DNA of 50,178 nucleotides from Maridesulfovibrio bastinii DSM 16055 (GCF_000429985.1 NZ_AUCX01000025.1:1-50178); one strand, 5' to 3'; counted from the stretch's first letter, positions 25,438 to 35,109 are shown. Notes: a model not told the origin generated them from the sequence alone. Translations and numbers: made by a program.

Positions 25438-26526
25438 ATGTTTCAGGAAATTCCGGACAGGCTCCCACCGACTGCTGATGTAGGTCTTTTGGGCTGGCTG
25501 CGAAACAACCTGCTTTGTCCGTGGTATAATGCCGTACTTACAGTGCTTACGGCTTTGATAGTATATTTTCTGGTTAAGCCGTTCTGGCTCTGGGCTGTGG
25601 TCAATGCTTCCGTATCGCTTGATCCTGAAGTTGCAAAACAGTCCAGCGGAGCCGCGTGGGGATTCATCCGTGATATGTGGCCTGTTTTTATGACCGGAAT
25701 TTATCCTGCCGAGGACCGCTGGCGTCCGCTGGCAGCTCTTGCTCTGGTAATCATTCTTGTCTGTGTCAGTCTGGTCGGAAAGTTCCGTGCAACCCGCTGG
25801 CTGAAAGTGCTTTGGACGGCCTCACCTTTTGTTGTCTACGGTCTGGTTCACGGGGGAGCTTTTACCGGACTTCCGCTTGTGGAATCGCACTACTGGGGCG
25901 GACTGATGCTCACTGTTATTCTGGCCGTTGTGGCCATGATTGCGGCTTTTCCCATAGCTGTACTGCTGGCCCTTGGCAGAACTTCGGATATGCCGGTAGC
26001 AAGACCTTTCTGTATTGCCTACATTGAGCTGGTCAGAGGAGTTCCCCTCATTACAATCCTGTTTATGGCTTCGGTGGTCCTGCCACTTTTTCTTCCCGGA
26101 GATGTCAAGCTGGATAAAGTACTGCGGGCCATGGTCGGAATAACCATGTTTTTTTCCGCTTATCTTGCGGAAAATATTCGTGGCGGACTTCAGGGTATTG
26201 CCAAAGGACAGTACGAAGCGGCCGATGCTCTGGGCATGAGCTACTGGAAAAAAACAATTGTAGTTATTCTGCCTCAGGCTTTGCGTATCGTTATTCCACC
26301 CATGGTCAATAATTTTATTGGAATATTAAAAGATACTTCTCTGGTCGGCATTGTCGGCCTTGTTGATCTTCTTCAGGTTGCTTTTGCGACAACTTCAAAT
26401 CCGAAATGGTTTGGAAAGCTTGAAGAAGCCTATGTTTTTGTTGCTGTCTGTTACTGGATTCTGTGCTTCGCTCTTTCCAGCTACAGCCGCCATCTTGAAA
26501 AGAAAATACCTTCCGCGGACAAATAG
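25438..26526 (+). CDS. aapM: General L-amino-acid ABC transporter permease
   Basis: A 362-residue second permease of the AapM/BztC type. The N-terminal portion has two to three family-specific helices, and the core runs from about residue 150. The EAA loop is GIAKGQYEAADALGMSYWKK, followed by VILPQALRIVIPP. The start codon lies 2 bases after the aapQ stop, with GGAGAGGT inside the aapQ end serving as the ribosome-binding site. Confidence 0.94.
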   Translation: MFQEIPDRLPPTADVGLLGWLRNNLLCPWYNAVLTVLTALIVYFLVKPFWLWAVVNASVSLDPEVAKQSSGAAWGFIRDMWPVFMTGIYPAEDRWRPLAALALVIILVCVSLVGKFRATRWLKVLWTASPFVVYGLVHGGAFTGLPLVESHYWGGLMLTVILAVVAMIAAFPIAVLLALGRTSDMPVARPFCIAYIELVRGVPLITILFMASVVLPLFLPGDVKLDKVLRAMVGITMFFSAYLAENIRGGLQGIAKGQYEAADALGMSYWKKTIVVILPQALRIVIPPMVNNFIGILKDTSLVGIVGLVDLLQVAFATTSNPKWFGKLEEAYVFVAVCYWILCFALSSYSRHLEKKIPSADK

Positions 26527-26558
26527 CGGACTGAAATATATTAATAGAGGAAATCAGA

Positions 26559-27338
26559 ATGCAAGGTACCCATCCCCATGATGCTCCGCATCTTGCTGAC
26601 AGCCCTGCGGTAATTAAAATTACCGGATTGAACAAATGGTACGGCCAGTTCCATGTTTTAAAAGATATCGATCTTGAAGTCCGCCGTGGTGAATGTGTCG
26701 TGGTCTGCGGACCTTCAGGATCAGGTAAATCAACTTTGATCAGAACTATAAACCGGCTTGAGGAACATCAGGAAGGAATAATTGAAGTTAACGGAACTAT
26801 CCTGACCAACGATGTTCGCAAAATAGAAATGATTCGCCGTGAAGTCGGTATGGTTTTCCAGCAATTCAATCTGTTTCCCCATCTGTCCATACTGGAAAAT
26901 GTGATTTCCGGTCCGGTGCATGTCAGGAATATGCCCCGCAAAAAGGCAGAAGAAATAGCCATGACCTATCTGAAGCGTGTCGGGATAGCCGAGCAGGCCG
27001 CTAAATTTCCCGGACAGCTTTCCGGAGGTCAGCAGCAGCGGGTTGCAATTGCCAGAGCTCTTGCCATGCAGCCTGAAATTATGCTGTTTGACGAGCCGAC
27101 ATCGGCCCTTGACCCTGAAATGATTAAAGAAGTTCTTGATGTTATGCGTGAGCTTGCACAGCAGGGTATGACCATGATCTGCGTGACTCATGAAATGGGT
27201 TTTGCCAGAGAGGTTTCCGATACCATGGTCTTTATGGATAAGGGGCAGGTTGTTGAATACTCCCCGGTAAAAGAATTCTTTACTGCTCCTAAAGAAGAGC
27301 GGAGCAGACTTTTTCTGGATCAGATTTTAAACCATTGA
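26559..27338 (+). CDS. aapP: General L-amino-acid ABC transporter ATPase
   Basis: A 259-residue ABC ATPase of the GlnQ/HisP/AapP group. Visible motifs are Walker A GPSGSGKST, Q-loop VFQQFNLFPH, signature LSGGQQQRVAIARAL, Walker B IMLFDEPTSALDP and H-loop CVTHEMGFA. About 20 extra N-terminal residues (HPHDAPHLADSP) precede the ATPase fold, which is usual in AapP. It is the last transporter gene. No terminator follows, so the glycerophosphodiesterase 58 bases downstream may be co-transcribed. Confidence 0.95.
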   Translation: MQGTHPHDAPHLADSPAVIKITGLNKWYGQFHVLKDIDLEVRRGECVVVCGPSGSGKSTLIRTINRLEEHQEGIIEVNGTILTNDVRKIEMIRREVGMVFQQFNLFPHLSILENVISGPVHVRNMPRKKAEEIAMTYLKRVGIAEQAAKFPGQLSGGQQQRVAIARALAMQPEIMLFDEPTSALDPEMIKEVLDVMRELAQQGMTMICVTHEMGFAREVSDTMVFMDKGQVVEYSPVKEFFTAPKEERSRLFLDQILNH

Positions 27339-27396
27339 TTAACCAATATACTGAACTCAACAGGTCCTTACCGACTCTTGTTTGCCGGAGCTATTC

Positions 27397-28245
27397 TTGT
27401 CAGAATTAAAACTTGTAAATAAAAAAACTTTGATCTGGGGACATCGCGGAGCGCGGGCTCTTGCCCCCGAAAACACTCTTCTTGCAATGCGCAGAGGATT
27501 TGAAGCAGGGGCCGATGGCTGGGAGATAGATGTCCAGACCACTCGTGACAAAGAACTGATTGTCCTGCACGATCTTAACCTTCTGCGCACTACTAATGCC
27601 GGAGTGCATCCTTCATTTGCAGGGCATGGTCTGCCTTTACCGTGGTTGTTCACGCTGAAAGAGCTGAAGAAACTTTTTGCCGGGATTTTTCCCCGGAGGC
27701 TTTGCCCTTTGAAGAGTCCTGATAAAACTTGGCTGGAAGTTCCTGAAAGTGTGGCAAATGAAGTCTGTATCCCTACTCTTGATGAAATTTTGAAACTGGC
27801 GGACGAACTGGGACTCTGGGTGAATATTGAAATAAAAGATCTGTCCGGTCCGGTTCCGGCCGACCTTAAGGATGATATTGTCGAAAGAGTCCTCTCCTGT
27901 GTCGGGAAAAATCTTATGCAGGACAGGGTCATACTATCATCGTTTAATCACTCCTACATGAAAAGGAGTAAGGAAATAGCTCCTGAAATTTTAACTGGTC
28001 TTTTGACCGAGCATAAATTCAGTGGTGACCCGGTTATGGAGCTTGCCAAGAATAAAGCTGATGCATGGCATCCGGGTTTCAGATTTCTTACAAGAGACAT
28101 TGTAAGAGCTGTTCGAGACTGTGGTTTTGCCATTAATCCCTATACGGTTAATGAAGCTGAGGATATGCGCAGGCTTGTAAAATGGGGTGTGACCGGACTG
28201 GTTACGGATTCCCCGGCTGTCGCGGCAGGTGTAATCTCCGAGTAA
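27397..28245 (+). CDS. Glycerophosphodiester phosphodiesterase
   Basis: A cytoplasmic GDPD enzyme that hydrolyses glycerophosphodiesters to sn-glycerol 3-phosphate and an alcohol. Catalytic signatures are clear: WGHRGARALAPENTL (His and Arg), GADGWEIDVQTTRD (Glu and Asp) and LIVLHD (the second His). The C-terminal part has NIEIKD and INPYTVNEAEDM-like barrel strands. There is no signal peptide, so it acts inside the cell. A TTG at 27382 has no ribosome-binding site. GGAG at 27387-27390 fits TTG at 27397, which I chose. Position after aapP without a terminator suggests co-transcription, though a functional link with amino-acid uptake is not obvious. Confidence 0.92.
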   Translation: MSELKLVNKKTLIWGHRGARALAPENTLLAMRRGFEAGADGWEIDVQTTRDKELIVLHDLNLLRTTNAGVHPSFAGHGLPLPWLFTLKELKKLFAGIFPRRLCPLKSPDKTWLEVPESVANEVCIPTLDEILKLADELGLWVNIEIKDLSGPVPADLKDDIVERVLSCVGKNLMQDRVILSSFNHSYMKRSKEIAPEILTGLLTEHKFSGDPVMELAKNKADAWHPGFRFLTRDIVRAVRDCGFAINPYTVNEAEDMRRLVKWGVTGLVTDSPAVAAGVISE

Positions 28246-28302
28246 TTGTTTGTTTTGATTACTTATAATTATATTTATTAAAAATAAGTTCTCCCTCCAA
28301 TA

Positions 28303-28344
28303 GATGCCCCCGTTGCGATTCGTTGCTTCGGGGGCGTCCTTTTA
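28303..28344 (+). terminator. Intrinsic terminator after the glycerophosphodiesterase
   Basis: GATGCCCCCG at 28303-28312 pairs with CGGGGGCGTC at 28329-28338 (one G-U), followed by CTTTT. It ends the aap/GDPD unit. The remaining 289 bases up to the methylglyoxal synthase gene are AT-rich, with no recognised element. Confidence 0.85.
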
Positions 28345-28633
28345 TGAACATTTAAAACTTTTATGCTTTTTAAGTAGAATAGGTTATTCTTAAACCAATA
28401 AGTCTGACGGTTGTAGGATAGATTTAGTTTTTGGGATAATCCGGTAACAAAATTTGTATATTTATAGTTTATCTTTTTTATGAGAATAATAATTTTAATA
28501 CGTTATACGGGATATTGAGAATTGAAGCTTAAATTTTTTTTAAAGCAGCTCTGGCATGGGTTTCAGGTATCCTGAATATGAATAGTGATACTGTTTTTTA
28601 ACAGCTTAATTCAGGCAGAGAGGATAGACTGGT

Positions 28634-29101
28634 ATGGATAGAATTAAAAATATCGCAGTGGTAGCTCATGACAATTGTAAAAATGAGCTTCTTGATTTCA
28701 TTGATTGCAATCGTGAGACAATTATTAAACATAACCTTGTCGCGACCGGAACGACAGGAAGACTGGTTGAAAATCTGCTTTCAGCTGATAATTGTGAAGG
28801 AGAAGAATGTAAAAAAGTTCTGCGTTTGAAATCAGGACCTCTGGGTGGTGATCAGCAGCTCGGAGCCTTAATTTCAGACGGCAAAGTCGACGTGCTGTTT
28901 TTCTTCTGGGACCCGATGGAGCCGCAGCCTCATGATGTTGATGTAAAAGCTCTGCTGCGATTAGCTGTGTTGTATAATATCCCTACGGCCAGCAATCGTT
29001 CATCGGCCGAGTTTTTAATTTCATCACCATATTTTGATAAAGGTTTTGAAATTAAAAAGGGCAGGTTTTTCGAATACGCAAACCGCAAAATGCAAAAATA
29101 A
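28634..29101 (+). CDS. mgsA: Methylglyoxal synthase
   Basis: A 155-residue cytoplasmic enzyme that converts dihydroxyacetone phosphate to methylglyoxal and phosphate. The family signature runs through the protein: IAVVAHDNCKNEL, ATGTTGRLVE for phosphate binding, the catalytic region SGPLGGDQQLGA (Asp73), and FFFWDPMEPQPHDVDVKAL. Length is normal. It lies 238 bases upstream of dhaK, whose pathway makes its substrate DHAP, so together they could form a DHAP overflow bypass when phosphate is limiting. No obvious terminator separates them. Confidence 0.96.
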   Translation: MDRIKNIAVVAHDNCKNELLDFIDCNRETIIKHNLVATGTTGRLVENLLSADNCEGEECKKVLRLKSGPLGGDQQLGALISDGKVDVLFFFWDPMEPQPHDVDVKALLRLAVLYNIPTASNRSSAEFLISSPYFDKGFEIKKGRFFEYANRKMQK

Positions 29102-29339
29102 AATCTATCAGAATTTGTTTTAAATTTTGAATGCTGTCTGGAAGTGTATTTTTAGCCTCGTTCATGATCATGAAATATCTGATCTGTCACTATGATTAAT
29201 CAAGAGGGTGTTAATTCCTTTCGGAAACGAAATTTTTTTGTTAATTAGAACTACTGTTTTTTAAAAATGAAAACATTTTTTTCATTTTTCGATAGATGGC
29301 CTGGTGTACATTAATTTTTTCATGGAGGTCTTTTTTGTA

Positions 29340-30398
29340 ATGAAAAAGTTGATCAACAACGTTGACGATGTGGTTAAGGAACAGCTTGAAGGTATGGAGA
29401 TTGCTCACCCTGAGCTGACAGTCAGGTATGAGCCGGATTTCATTTACAGATCTGACGCTCCAGTAAAAGGCAAAGTAGCCATTGTTTCCGGCGGAGGTTC
29501 CGGCCACGAGCCTATGCACGGAGGATTTGTCGGAAAAGGTATGCTTGACGGTGCATGCCCCGGAGCTGTGTTTACTTCTCCGACTCCTGATCAGATGTAC
29601 GAATGCGCCAAGGCCGTTGACAGCGGTGAAGGGGTTCTCTTCATCGTAAAGAACTATACCGGTGACGTTATGAATTTTGAAGCTGCTTCTGAAATGGTGG
29701 CAGCAGAAGGAATAAAAGTTCAGAACATTCTTATAGATGATGACGTTGCAGTTAAAGACAGCCTCTACACAGCCGGAAGGCGTGGTGTCGGCAACACAGT
29801 TCTCGCCGAAAAGATTGTCGGTGCTGCGGCTGATGCTGGCTATGACCTCGAAAAATGCTCTGACCTCTGCCGCAAAGTTAACCAGAACGGACGTTCATTT
29901 GGTGTCGCCCTTACTTCATGCACCGTTCCTGCTGCCGGAAAACCAACTTTTGAACTTGCCGAAGACGAAGTTGAAATGGGTATTGGAATTCATGGTGAAC
30001 CGGGAATGCACAGGATGCCGATCAAACCCGTTGATGAACTGACAAAGTATGCAGCGGAACAGATTATTGACGATCCCGCATACACTCGCACCGTTCGCGA
30101 ATGGGAAGGCAGTGACTGGTATGATAAAGAAATAACCGATGCCCCGTTTGCAGAAGGTGATGAAGTTATTGCTTTTGTAAACAGCATGGGTGGAACACCT
30201 CTCTCTGAGCTTTATATAATTTTCAGGGAGCTTGATGCTGTGTGCAAAAAGAAAGGTATTAAAATTGTCCGTAACCTGATCGGACCTTATATTACCTCCC
30301 TTGAAATGCAGGGATTTTCAATAACCCTGTGCAAAGCTGATGAAGAAATTTTGAAATTCTGGGATGCTCCCGTTAAAACTCCGAGCCTTACCTGGTAG
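29340..30398 (+). CDS. dhaK: PEP-dependent dihydroxyacetone kinase, DhaK subunit
   Basis: The substrate-binding subunit of PEP-dependent dihydroxyacetone kinase, 352 residues. Key motifs are [18 protein letters not shown] for the DHA pocket, [14 protein letters not shown], and [12 protein letters not shown]. His218 is the residue that forms a hemiaminal with dihydroxyacetone, and it falls at the same number as in E. coli DhaK. The frame is open further upstream, but GGAGG at 29324-29328 and the conserved [10 protein letters not shown] start support 29340, with a somewhat long spacing of 11. A strong terminator follows, before dhaL. Confidence 0.96.
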   Translation: MKKLINNVDDVVKEQLEGMEIAHPELTVRYEPDFIYRSDAPVKGKVAIVSGGGSGHEPMHGGFVGKGMLDGACPGAVFTSPTPDQMYECAKAVDSGEGVLFIVKNYTGDVMNFEAASEMVAAEGIKVQNILIDDDVAVKDSLYTAGRRGVGNTVLAEKIVGAAADAGYDLEKCSDLCRKVNQNGRSFGVALTSCTVPAAGKPTFELAEDEVEMGIGIHGEPGMHRMPIKPVDELTKYAAEQIIDDPAYTRTVREWEGSDWYDKEITDAPFAEGDEVIAFVNSMGGTPLSELYIIFRELDAVCKKKGIKIVRNLIGPYITSLEMQGFSITLCKADEEILKFWDAPVKTPSLTW

Positions 30399-30426
30399 GA
30401 CGGGCTTCATTCACCAAATCAATCAG

Positions 30427-30469
30427 CGCAGGTATGGAGTTTCCGTCTTCATACCTGCGTTATTTTTTT
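30427..30469 (+). terminator. Intercistronic terminator between dhaK and dhaL
   Basis: CGCAGGTATG at 30427-30436 pairs perfectly with CATACCTGCG at 30450-30459, followed by TTATTTTTTT. It lies within the dha gene set, so dhaL and dhaM depend on readthrough or on a promoter in the about 100 bases before dhaL. Confidence 0.88.
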
Positions 30470-30566
30470 GGAAAGTTGACCATTACCGGCTCGGGGTTCA
30501 TAATCCGGGCAGGAAAATGAAAGTACTCACATTTTAATCATATCTGAATATTTCTGGAGGATGTAA

Positions 30567-31196
30567 ATGCCCATAAGCAAAGCACAGCTTATATCGTGGA
30601 TCAGTAAACTTGCAGAAGTTTATGCTGAGAAAAAAGAATATCTTACCGAGCTTGATGCGGCTATAGGCGACGCCGACCACGGCATCAACTTAAATCGCGG
30701 TTTCCGTAAAGTTATGGATAAGCTGCCGTCTGTTGAAGACAAAGACTGCGGAACAATTCTTAAAACGGTAGGAATGACACTTATGTCCAGTGTAGGTGGA
30801 GCAAGCGGTCTGCTTTATGGCACTTTCTGGATGAAGGGCGGGATGGCTCTGGCAGGGAAAGAAGAATTGAATTCAGCTGAGTTTGAAGAATTTATTGAGA
30901 CCGGGGTGGCTGGTGTTTTACAGCGCGGCAGGGCTGAACTGGGCGACAAAACCATGTATGATGTCTGGGCTCCTGTCCTGGAAGAAATTAAAAAGCTTTC
31001 AGATGAAGGTAAAGATGTTGCCGAAATACTGGATGCCGTGATTCCGGTAGGGGAAAAAGCTTTAGAGGGAACTATTCCCATGCAGGCCAAAAAAGGCCGC
31101 GCCAGTTATCTTGGTGAACGTTCGATCGGTCATCAGGACCCCGGTGCAACTTCCTCAGTTTATATGCTTGAGGCCCTGAAAGACGTTTTACAGTAG
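30567..31196 (+). CDS. dhaL: PEP-dependent dihydroxyacetone kinase, DhaL (ADP-binding) subunit
   Basis: The nucleotide subunit, 209 residues, which keeps a permanently bound ADP that is rephosphorylated by DhaM. The Mg-binding aspartates lie in the family motif LDAAIGDADHGINLNRG. The second conserved region, SSVGGASGLLYGTFW, and the C-terminal GRASYLGERSIGHQDPGA are typical DhaL sequences. GGAGG precedes the ATG at good spacing. It is followed after 51 bases by the DhaM fusion. Confidence 0.96.
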   Translation: MPISKAQLISWISKLAEVYAEKKEYLTELDAAIGDADHGINLNRGFRKVMDKLPSVEDKDCGTILKTVGMTLMSSVGGASGLLYGTFWMKGGMALAGKEELNSAEFEEFIETGVAGVLQRGRAELGDKTMYDVWAPVLEEIKKLSDEGKDVAEILDAVIPVGEKALEGTIPMQAKKGRASYLGERSIGHQDPGATSSVYMLEALKDVLQ

Positions 31197-31247
31197 ATTT
31201 TTTAATTATTCTGAACATGGCGTTTTTGAATATATCTGGAGTTTAGA

Positions 31248-33740
31248 ATGGTCGGATTAGTTGTTGTTTCTCATAGCCGCAAGCTTGCGGAAGGCGTTCT
31301 GGAACTTGCTGAACAGATGACCAGAGGGGCTGTCGCTATGGAAGCCGCAGGCGGAATTGATGATGAGGAAAATCCCATCGGAACTGATCCTATGAGCGTG
31401 ATGACAGCCATAGAATCTGTCGGTTCCAGAACAGAAGATCCTATACTGGTTATTATGGATCTCGGCAGTGCCTTGATGAGTGCGGAGGCTGCTCTTGATT
31501 TCATATCCGATGATCTTAAAGCAAGGGTTAGGCTTTGTTCTGCTCCTGTTGTTGAGGGAACTCTTGCTGCTGCGGTCCTTGCTGCCGGAGGATCGTCAAT
31601 TGATGATGTCATTTCCGAAGCTGTTTCCGCCCTTGATGCGAAGATAGCCCAGCTTGCTCCTCTTACCGGTGAAGAAGTCCGGCCGCAAAATTCTGTGCAG
31701 GATACGGATGATTCCGGTGAATCACTGGAGCTTGAACTGATTATCCGCAACAAACTTGGTCTGCATGCCCGCCCCGCAGCCAACCTTGCTTCAGCAGCCG
31801 GAAAATTCAAATCCATAATTATGATCAGCAAAGGTGATAAAACTGTTTCTGCTAAAAGCTTTAATCAGGTTGCGCTGCTTGCTGTAAAAAATAGTGATAC
31901 CGTTAAATTTACTGTGAGCGGGGCTGACGCTGAAGAAGCTGTGACGGCCTTACAGAAGCTGTATGATGATAATTTCGGAGAGCGTGATGAAGATGTTGAT
32001 AATTCATCCCATGATGTTGTTGTTACCCAAAGCTTAGAAGATGGAGTTCTTGCCGGAATACCGGCCTCTGAAGGTTACGCCGTAGGAAAAGTCTTTGTAT
32101 ATAGAACCGTGCTGCCAGAGGTCGAGCGCTTTGAAATAAGTGAAACCGGGCAGGAAATTGCAAAATTGGATCAGGCAATTTCCTCCGCAGTAGTTGAAAT
32201 CAGCGAATTAGAGGAACAGACTGAGAAAAAATCAGGTAAAGGCGAAGCTGCTATCTTCGGTGTTCATAAACTGATGCTTGAAGACAATGAAATGCGTGAT
32301 AAAGCAGTTGAACTCATCACAAGTGAACACATCAACTCTGAATATGCATGGTTTCAGGTGATGGATTCAATGGCTGCAAGCTACCGTGAACTTGATGATG
32401 CCCTTATGCAGGCCAGAGCTTCGGATATAATTGATGCCGGAGGCCGGGTTCTGCGTATTATGACTGGTGACGGTGGTGCTGCTCAAGGTCCTGATGAACC
32501 CTCAATTATTTTTGCACACGAGCTTGCTCCCTCTGATGTTGCGGGATTCAATCCTGAAATGGTTCTTGGAATAGTTACCGAGATAGGTGGAACAACTTCG
32601 CACGCAGCTATTTTATCCCGTTCTTTCGGTATCCCCGCAGTGATAGGAACCGGAAGCGTGGTAGACGGGCTTTCTGATGGCGGTGTTGCTGTTGTGGATG
32701 GTTTTTCCGGGAAAGTGTATCTGGAGCCGGATTCAGCACTGCAAAATGATTTTACTGAAAAAATGAATAAGTGGCTTGATGAGCGGGCGGAGATCAAGGC
32801 GAGAAGCGAAGCTCCAGCCATCACTTCCGATGGTGTTCCCATAGCGGTCATGGCTAACATTGCTAAGCAGGCCGATGCCGTTGCTGCTCTTGAATACGGA
32901 GCTGAAGGTGTAGGCCTTTTCAGAACGGAATTTCTTTTTCAGGACAGAGACTCCGCACCTGATGAAGAAGAACAGTTTAAAGCCTACTGCGAAGCTGCTC
33001 AGGCTATGCAAGGTAATCCCATTATTATCCGCACTCTGGATATTGGTGGTGATAAACCTGTCAAATATCTTGATATGCCGGTTGAGGATAATCCTTTTCT
33101 TGGTGAGCGGGGGGTCCGCTTCTGCATGGCAAGGCCTGAACTTTTTAAAACACAGCTCCGGGCTTTGATCAGGGCTGCTGCTGAACATAATATCTGGATC
33201 ATGTATCCGATGATCTCCGGTGTTGCCGAACTTGCCGAAGTTAAATCCTTTCAGGCAGAGGTACACAGTGAACTTAAAAGTGAAGGAGTCGTTGTCCCTG
33301 AAACAGTAAAAACGGGGATTATGATTGAAGTTCCTTCAGCCGTTGCCGAGGCTGATAAACTCAGCTCAATATGCGACTTTTTCAGTATCGGAACCAATGA
33401 TCTGACTCAGTATGTCATGGCTGCTGACCGTGGAAACAGTTCTGTCTCCAAAATTGGTGACAGCCTGAATCCTGCTGTACTTAAAATGATTAAAATGACC
33501 TGTGCAGCAGCAGAAAAAGCCGGTATTGAAGTCGGCATGTGCGGTGAGCTGGCCGGAAACAGTCTGGCTACACCGTTGCTGCTTGGATTGGGGCTTAATG
33601 AACTCAGCATGAGTGCTCCGGCTGTGCCGGCTGTCAAAGAGGCCGTTAGAAAAGCCGCCCTTGCCGACTGCCGTTTAATTGCCGAAAAGGCTTTGTCCGC
33701 AGAATCAGGTGATGAAGTCAGAGAATTGCTGGAAAAATAA
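31248..33740 (+). CDS. dhaM: DhaM-HPr-enzyme I fusion phosphotransferase
   Basis: An 830-residue multidomain PTS protein. Residues 1-130 are the mannose-type EIIA domain of DhaM (VVVSHSRKLAEG, phospho-His9). Residues about 160-250 are HPr (KLGLHARPAANLASAAGKF, His173). Residues about 265-830 are a complete enzyme I: swivel domain with GGTTSHAAILSRSFGIPAV (His452), the PEP-binding barrel with GVGLFRTEFLF and IRTLDIGGDKP, and the C-terminal active-site GMCGELAGN (Cys765). It can carry phosphate from PEP via enzyme I, HPr and EIIA to the ADP on DhaL without separate general PTS proteins. E. coli DhaM has only a truncated enzyme I, so this version is more complete. A terminator follows. Confidence 0.95.
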   Translation: MVGLVVVSHSRKLAEGVLELAEQMTRGAVAMEAAGGIDDEENPIGTDPMSVMTAIESVGSRTEDPILVIMDLGSALMSAEAALDFISDDLKARVRLCSAPVVEGTLAAAVLAAGGSSIDDVISEAVSALDAKIAQLAPLTGEEVRPQNSVQDTDDSGESLELELIIRNKLGLHARPAANLASAAGKFKSIIMISKGDKTVSAKSFNQVALLAVKNSDTVKFTVSGADAEEAVTALQKLYDDNFGERDEDVDNSSHDVVVTQSLEDGVLAGIPASEGYAVGKVFVYRTVLPEVERFEISETGQEIAKLDQAISSAVVEISELEEQTEKKSGKGEAAIFGVHKLMLEDNEMRDKAVELITSEHINSEYAWFQVMDSMAASYRELDDALMQARASDIIDAGGRVLRIMTGDGGAAQGPDEPSIIFAHELAPSDVAGFNPEMVLGIVTEIGGTTSHAAILSRSFGIPAVIGTGSVVDGLSDGGVAVVDGFSGKVYLEPDSALQNDFTEKMNKWLDERAEIKARSEAPAITSDGVPIAVMANIAKQADAVAALEYGAEGVGLFRTEFLFQDRDSAPDEEEQFKAYCEAAQAMQGNPIIIRTLDIGGDKPVKYLDMPVEDNPFLGERGVRFCMARPELFKTQLRALIRAAAEHNIWIMYPMISGVAELAEVKSFQAEVHSELKSEGVVVPETVKTGIMIEVPSAVAEADKLSSICDFFSIGTNDLTQYVMAADRGNSSVSKIGDSLNPAVLKMIKMTCAAAEKAGIEVGMCGELAGNSLATPLLLGLGLNELSMSAPAVPAVKEAVRKAALADCRLIAEKALSAESGDEVRELLEK

Positions 33741-33750
33741 TTAGGATGCA

Positions 33751-33787
33751 AAAGCCCGGTTTCAATTGAGCCGGGCTTTTTTGTTTA
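33751..33787 (+). terminator. Intrinsic terminator after dhaM
   Basis: AAAAGCCCGG at 33751-33760 pairs with CCGGGCTTTT at 33772-33781, followed by TTGTTT. It lies only about 15 bases before the next gene's start codon. Confidence 0.88.
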
Positions 33788-33802
33788 TAAGGAGATTGAA
33801 GG

Positions 33803-35107
33803 TTGAGTGAAAAAAATGAAGGTTCCATAAGTCTGCTTGGGGCAGTTTCCATAGGAATCGGTGGCATGGTCGGCGGAGGAATTTTTGCTGTTCTAGGCGT
33901 TGCTGTTTCCATGGCTCACGGCGCAACACCTCTGGCATTTATCATCGCCGGAATAATTTCCATGCTGACAGCCTACTCCTACGCAAAACTGTCCGTTGTC
34001 TTCCCGAGTCAGGGCGGAACTGTTGTTTTTCTTGATCAGGCCTTCGGCAGAGACAGCCTTACTGGCGGCTTTAATTTTGTTCTCTGGCTCAGTTATCTGG
34101 TCACGCTCGCCCTTTATGCCACGGCTTTTGCCTCGTATGCTGAAACATTTTTTTCACATCAGTCTTTTTTTCTCCATCATACCTTAATAAGTGCAGCCAT
34201 TATCCTGCCGTCACTGCTCAATCTAGTCGGGGCGGAGATCATAAGCCGTTCGGAAACAATCATCGTTGTTTTGAAGCTTGTTCTGCTGGCTGTAGTGATT
34301 GCCTCCGGGATTGCTTTTATTGAACCGGACAGGCTCGCAGTTTCAAACTGGGCTCCTGTCTCATCCATCATTCCCGCTGGGATGGTTATTTTTGTCGCTT
34401 ATGAAGGGTTCGAACTGATTGCTAATTCCGCAGAGGATATAAAAAATCCGGCGGTAAATCTTCCTAGGGCATTTTATCTTTCAGTGGGGCTGGTTATCGC
34501 CCTCTACGTGCTTGTTGCCGTATTAACCGTTGGTGTGGTGCCTGAAGATGTGATTGCCTCAGCAAAAGATTACGTTCTTGCGGAAGCCGCCCGTCCGGCT
34601 CTGGGGCAGTTCGGATTCTCGTTGGTGGGTGTCTCCGCTATGCTGGCTACATTTTCAGCTATTAATGCCACTATTTATGGAAACGCCCGGCTGGGATTTA
34701 TTCTGGCAAAGGAAAAAGAACTGCCGGAAATAATGGAACGCAAAGTCTGGAATCAGCCTTCAGGAGTTCTGATTGTAGGTGCGCTTTCATTACTTATGGC
34801 AAATTTTCTCGATCTTCAGGCTATATCAGTCATAGCCAGTGCCGGGTTTCTGCTGATATTTTCAGGAGTGAATCTGGCTGGTTTTTTCCTTGCGGAAAAA
34901 ATAAAAGCCCGCAAGACTCCCATGCTTGTCGGGTTTATTGTCTGCCTTGGAGCACTTGTAACTTTGTTATGGCGTTCAGCATACGATAATCCTGAAGCCT
35001 GCTGGGCATTTTTTGCTTTCATAGCGGCTTCATTCTTATTTGAAGCCGCTATGGGAAAATTGAACTCATCCAAAATCAGAGCATGGCATGAGTTCCGCAA
35101 AAAGTAA
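33803..35107 (+). CDS. APC-superfamily amino-acid permease
   Basis: A 434-residue secondary transporter with about twelve transmembrane segments. The first helix has the substrate-binding glycine motif GIGGMVGGGIFAVLG of the amino acid-polyamine-organocation superfamily. Helix six contains VAYEGFELIANSAEDIKNP, the conserved E/D-containing loop of APC permeases. It probably imports an amino acid or amine by proton or sodium symport; the substrate is not readable. It starts at a TTG with GGAG 8 bases upstream, directly after the dhaM terminator. It ends 2 bases before the convergent kinase-like gene with no visible terminator. Confidence 0.92.
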   Translation: MSEKNEGSISLLGAVSIGIGGMVGGGIFAVLGVAVSMAHGATPLAFIIAGIISMLTAYSYAKLSVVFPSQGGTVVFLDQAFGRDSLTGGFNFVLWLSYLVTLALYATAFASYAETFFSHQSFFLHHTLISAAIILPSLLNLVGAEIISRSETIIVVLKLVLLAVVIASGIAFIEPDRLAVSNWAPVSSIIPAGMVIFVAYEGFELIANSAEDIKNPAVNLPRAFYLSVGLVIALYVLVAVLTVGVVPEDVIASAKDYVLAEAARPALGQFGFSLVGVSAMLATFSAINATIYGNARLGFILAKEKELPEIMERKVWNQPSGVLIVGALSLLMANFLDLQAISVIASAGFLLIFSGVNLAGFFLAEKIKARKTPMLVGFIVCLGALVTLLWRSAYDNPEACWAFFAFIAASFLFEAAMGKLNSSKIRAWHEFRKK

Positions 35108-35109
35108 TG

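Noticed and set aside
31271-31831. 186-codon minus-strand open frame, plus others antisense to dhaM
   Set aside because: All oppose the fully conserved PTS fusion. The Ser/Ala-rich composition is typical of antisense frames.
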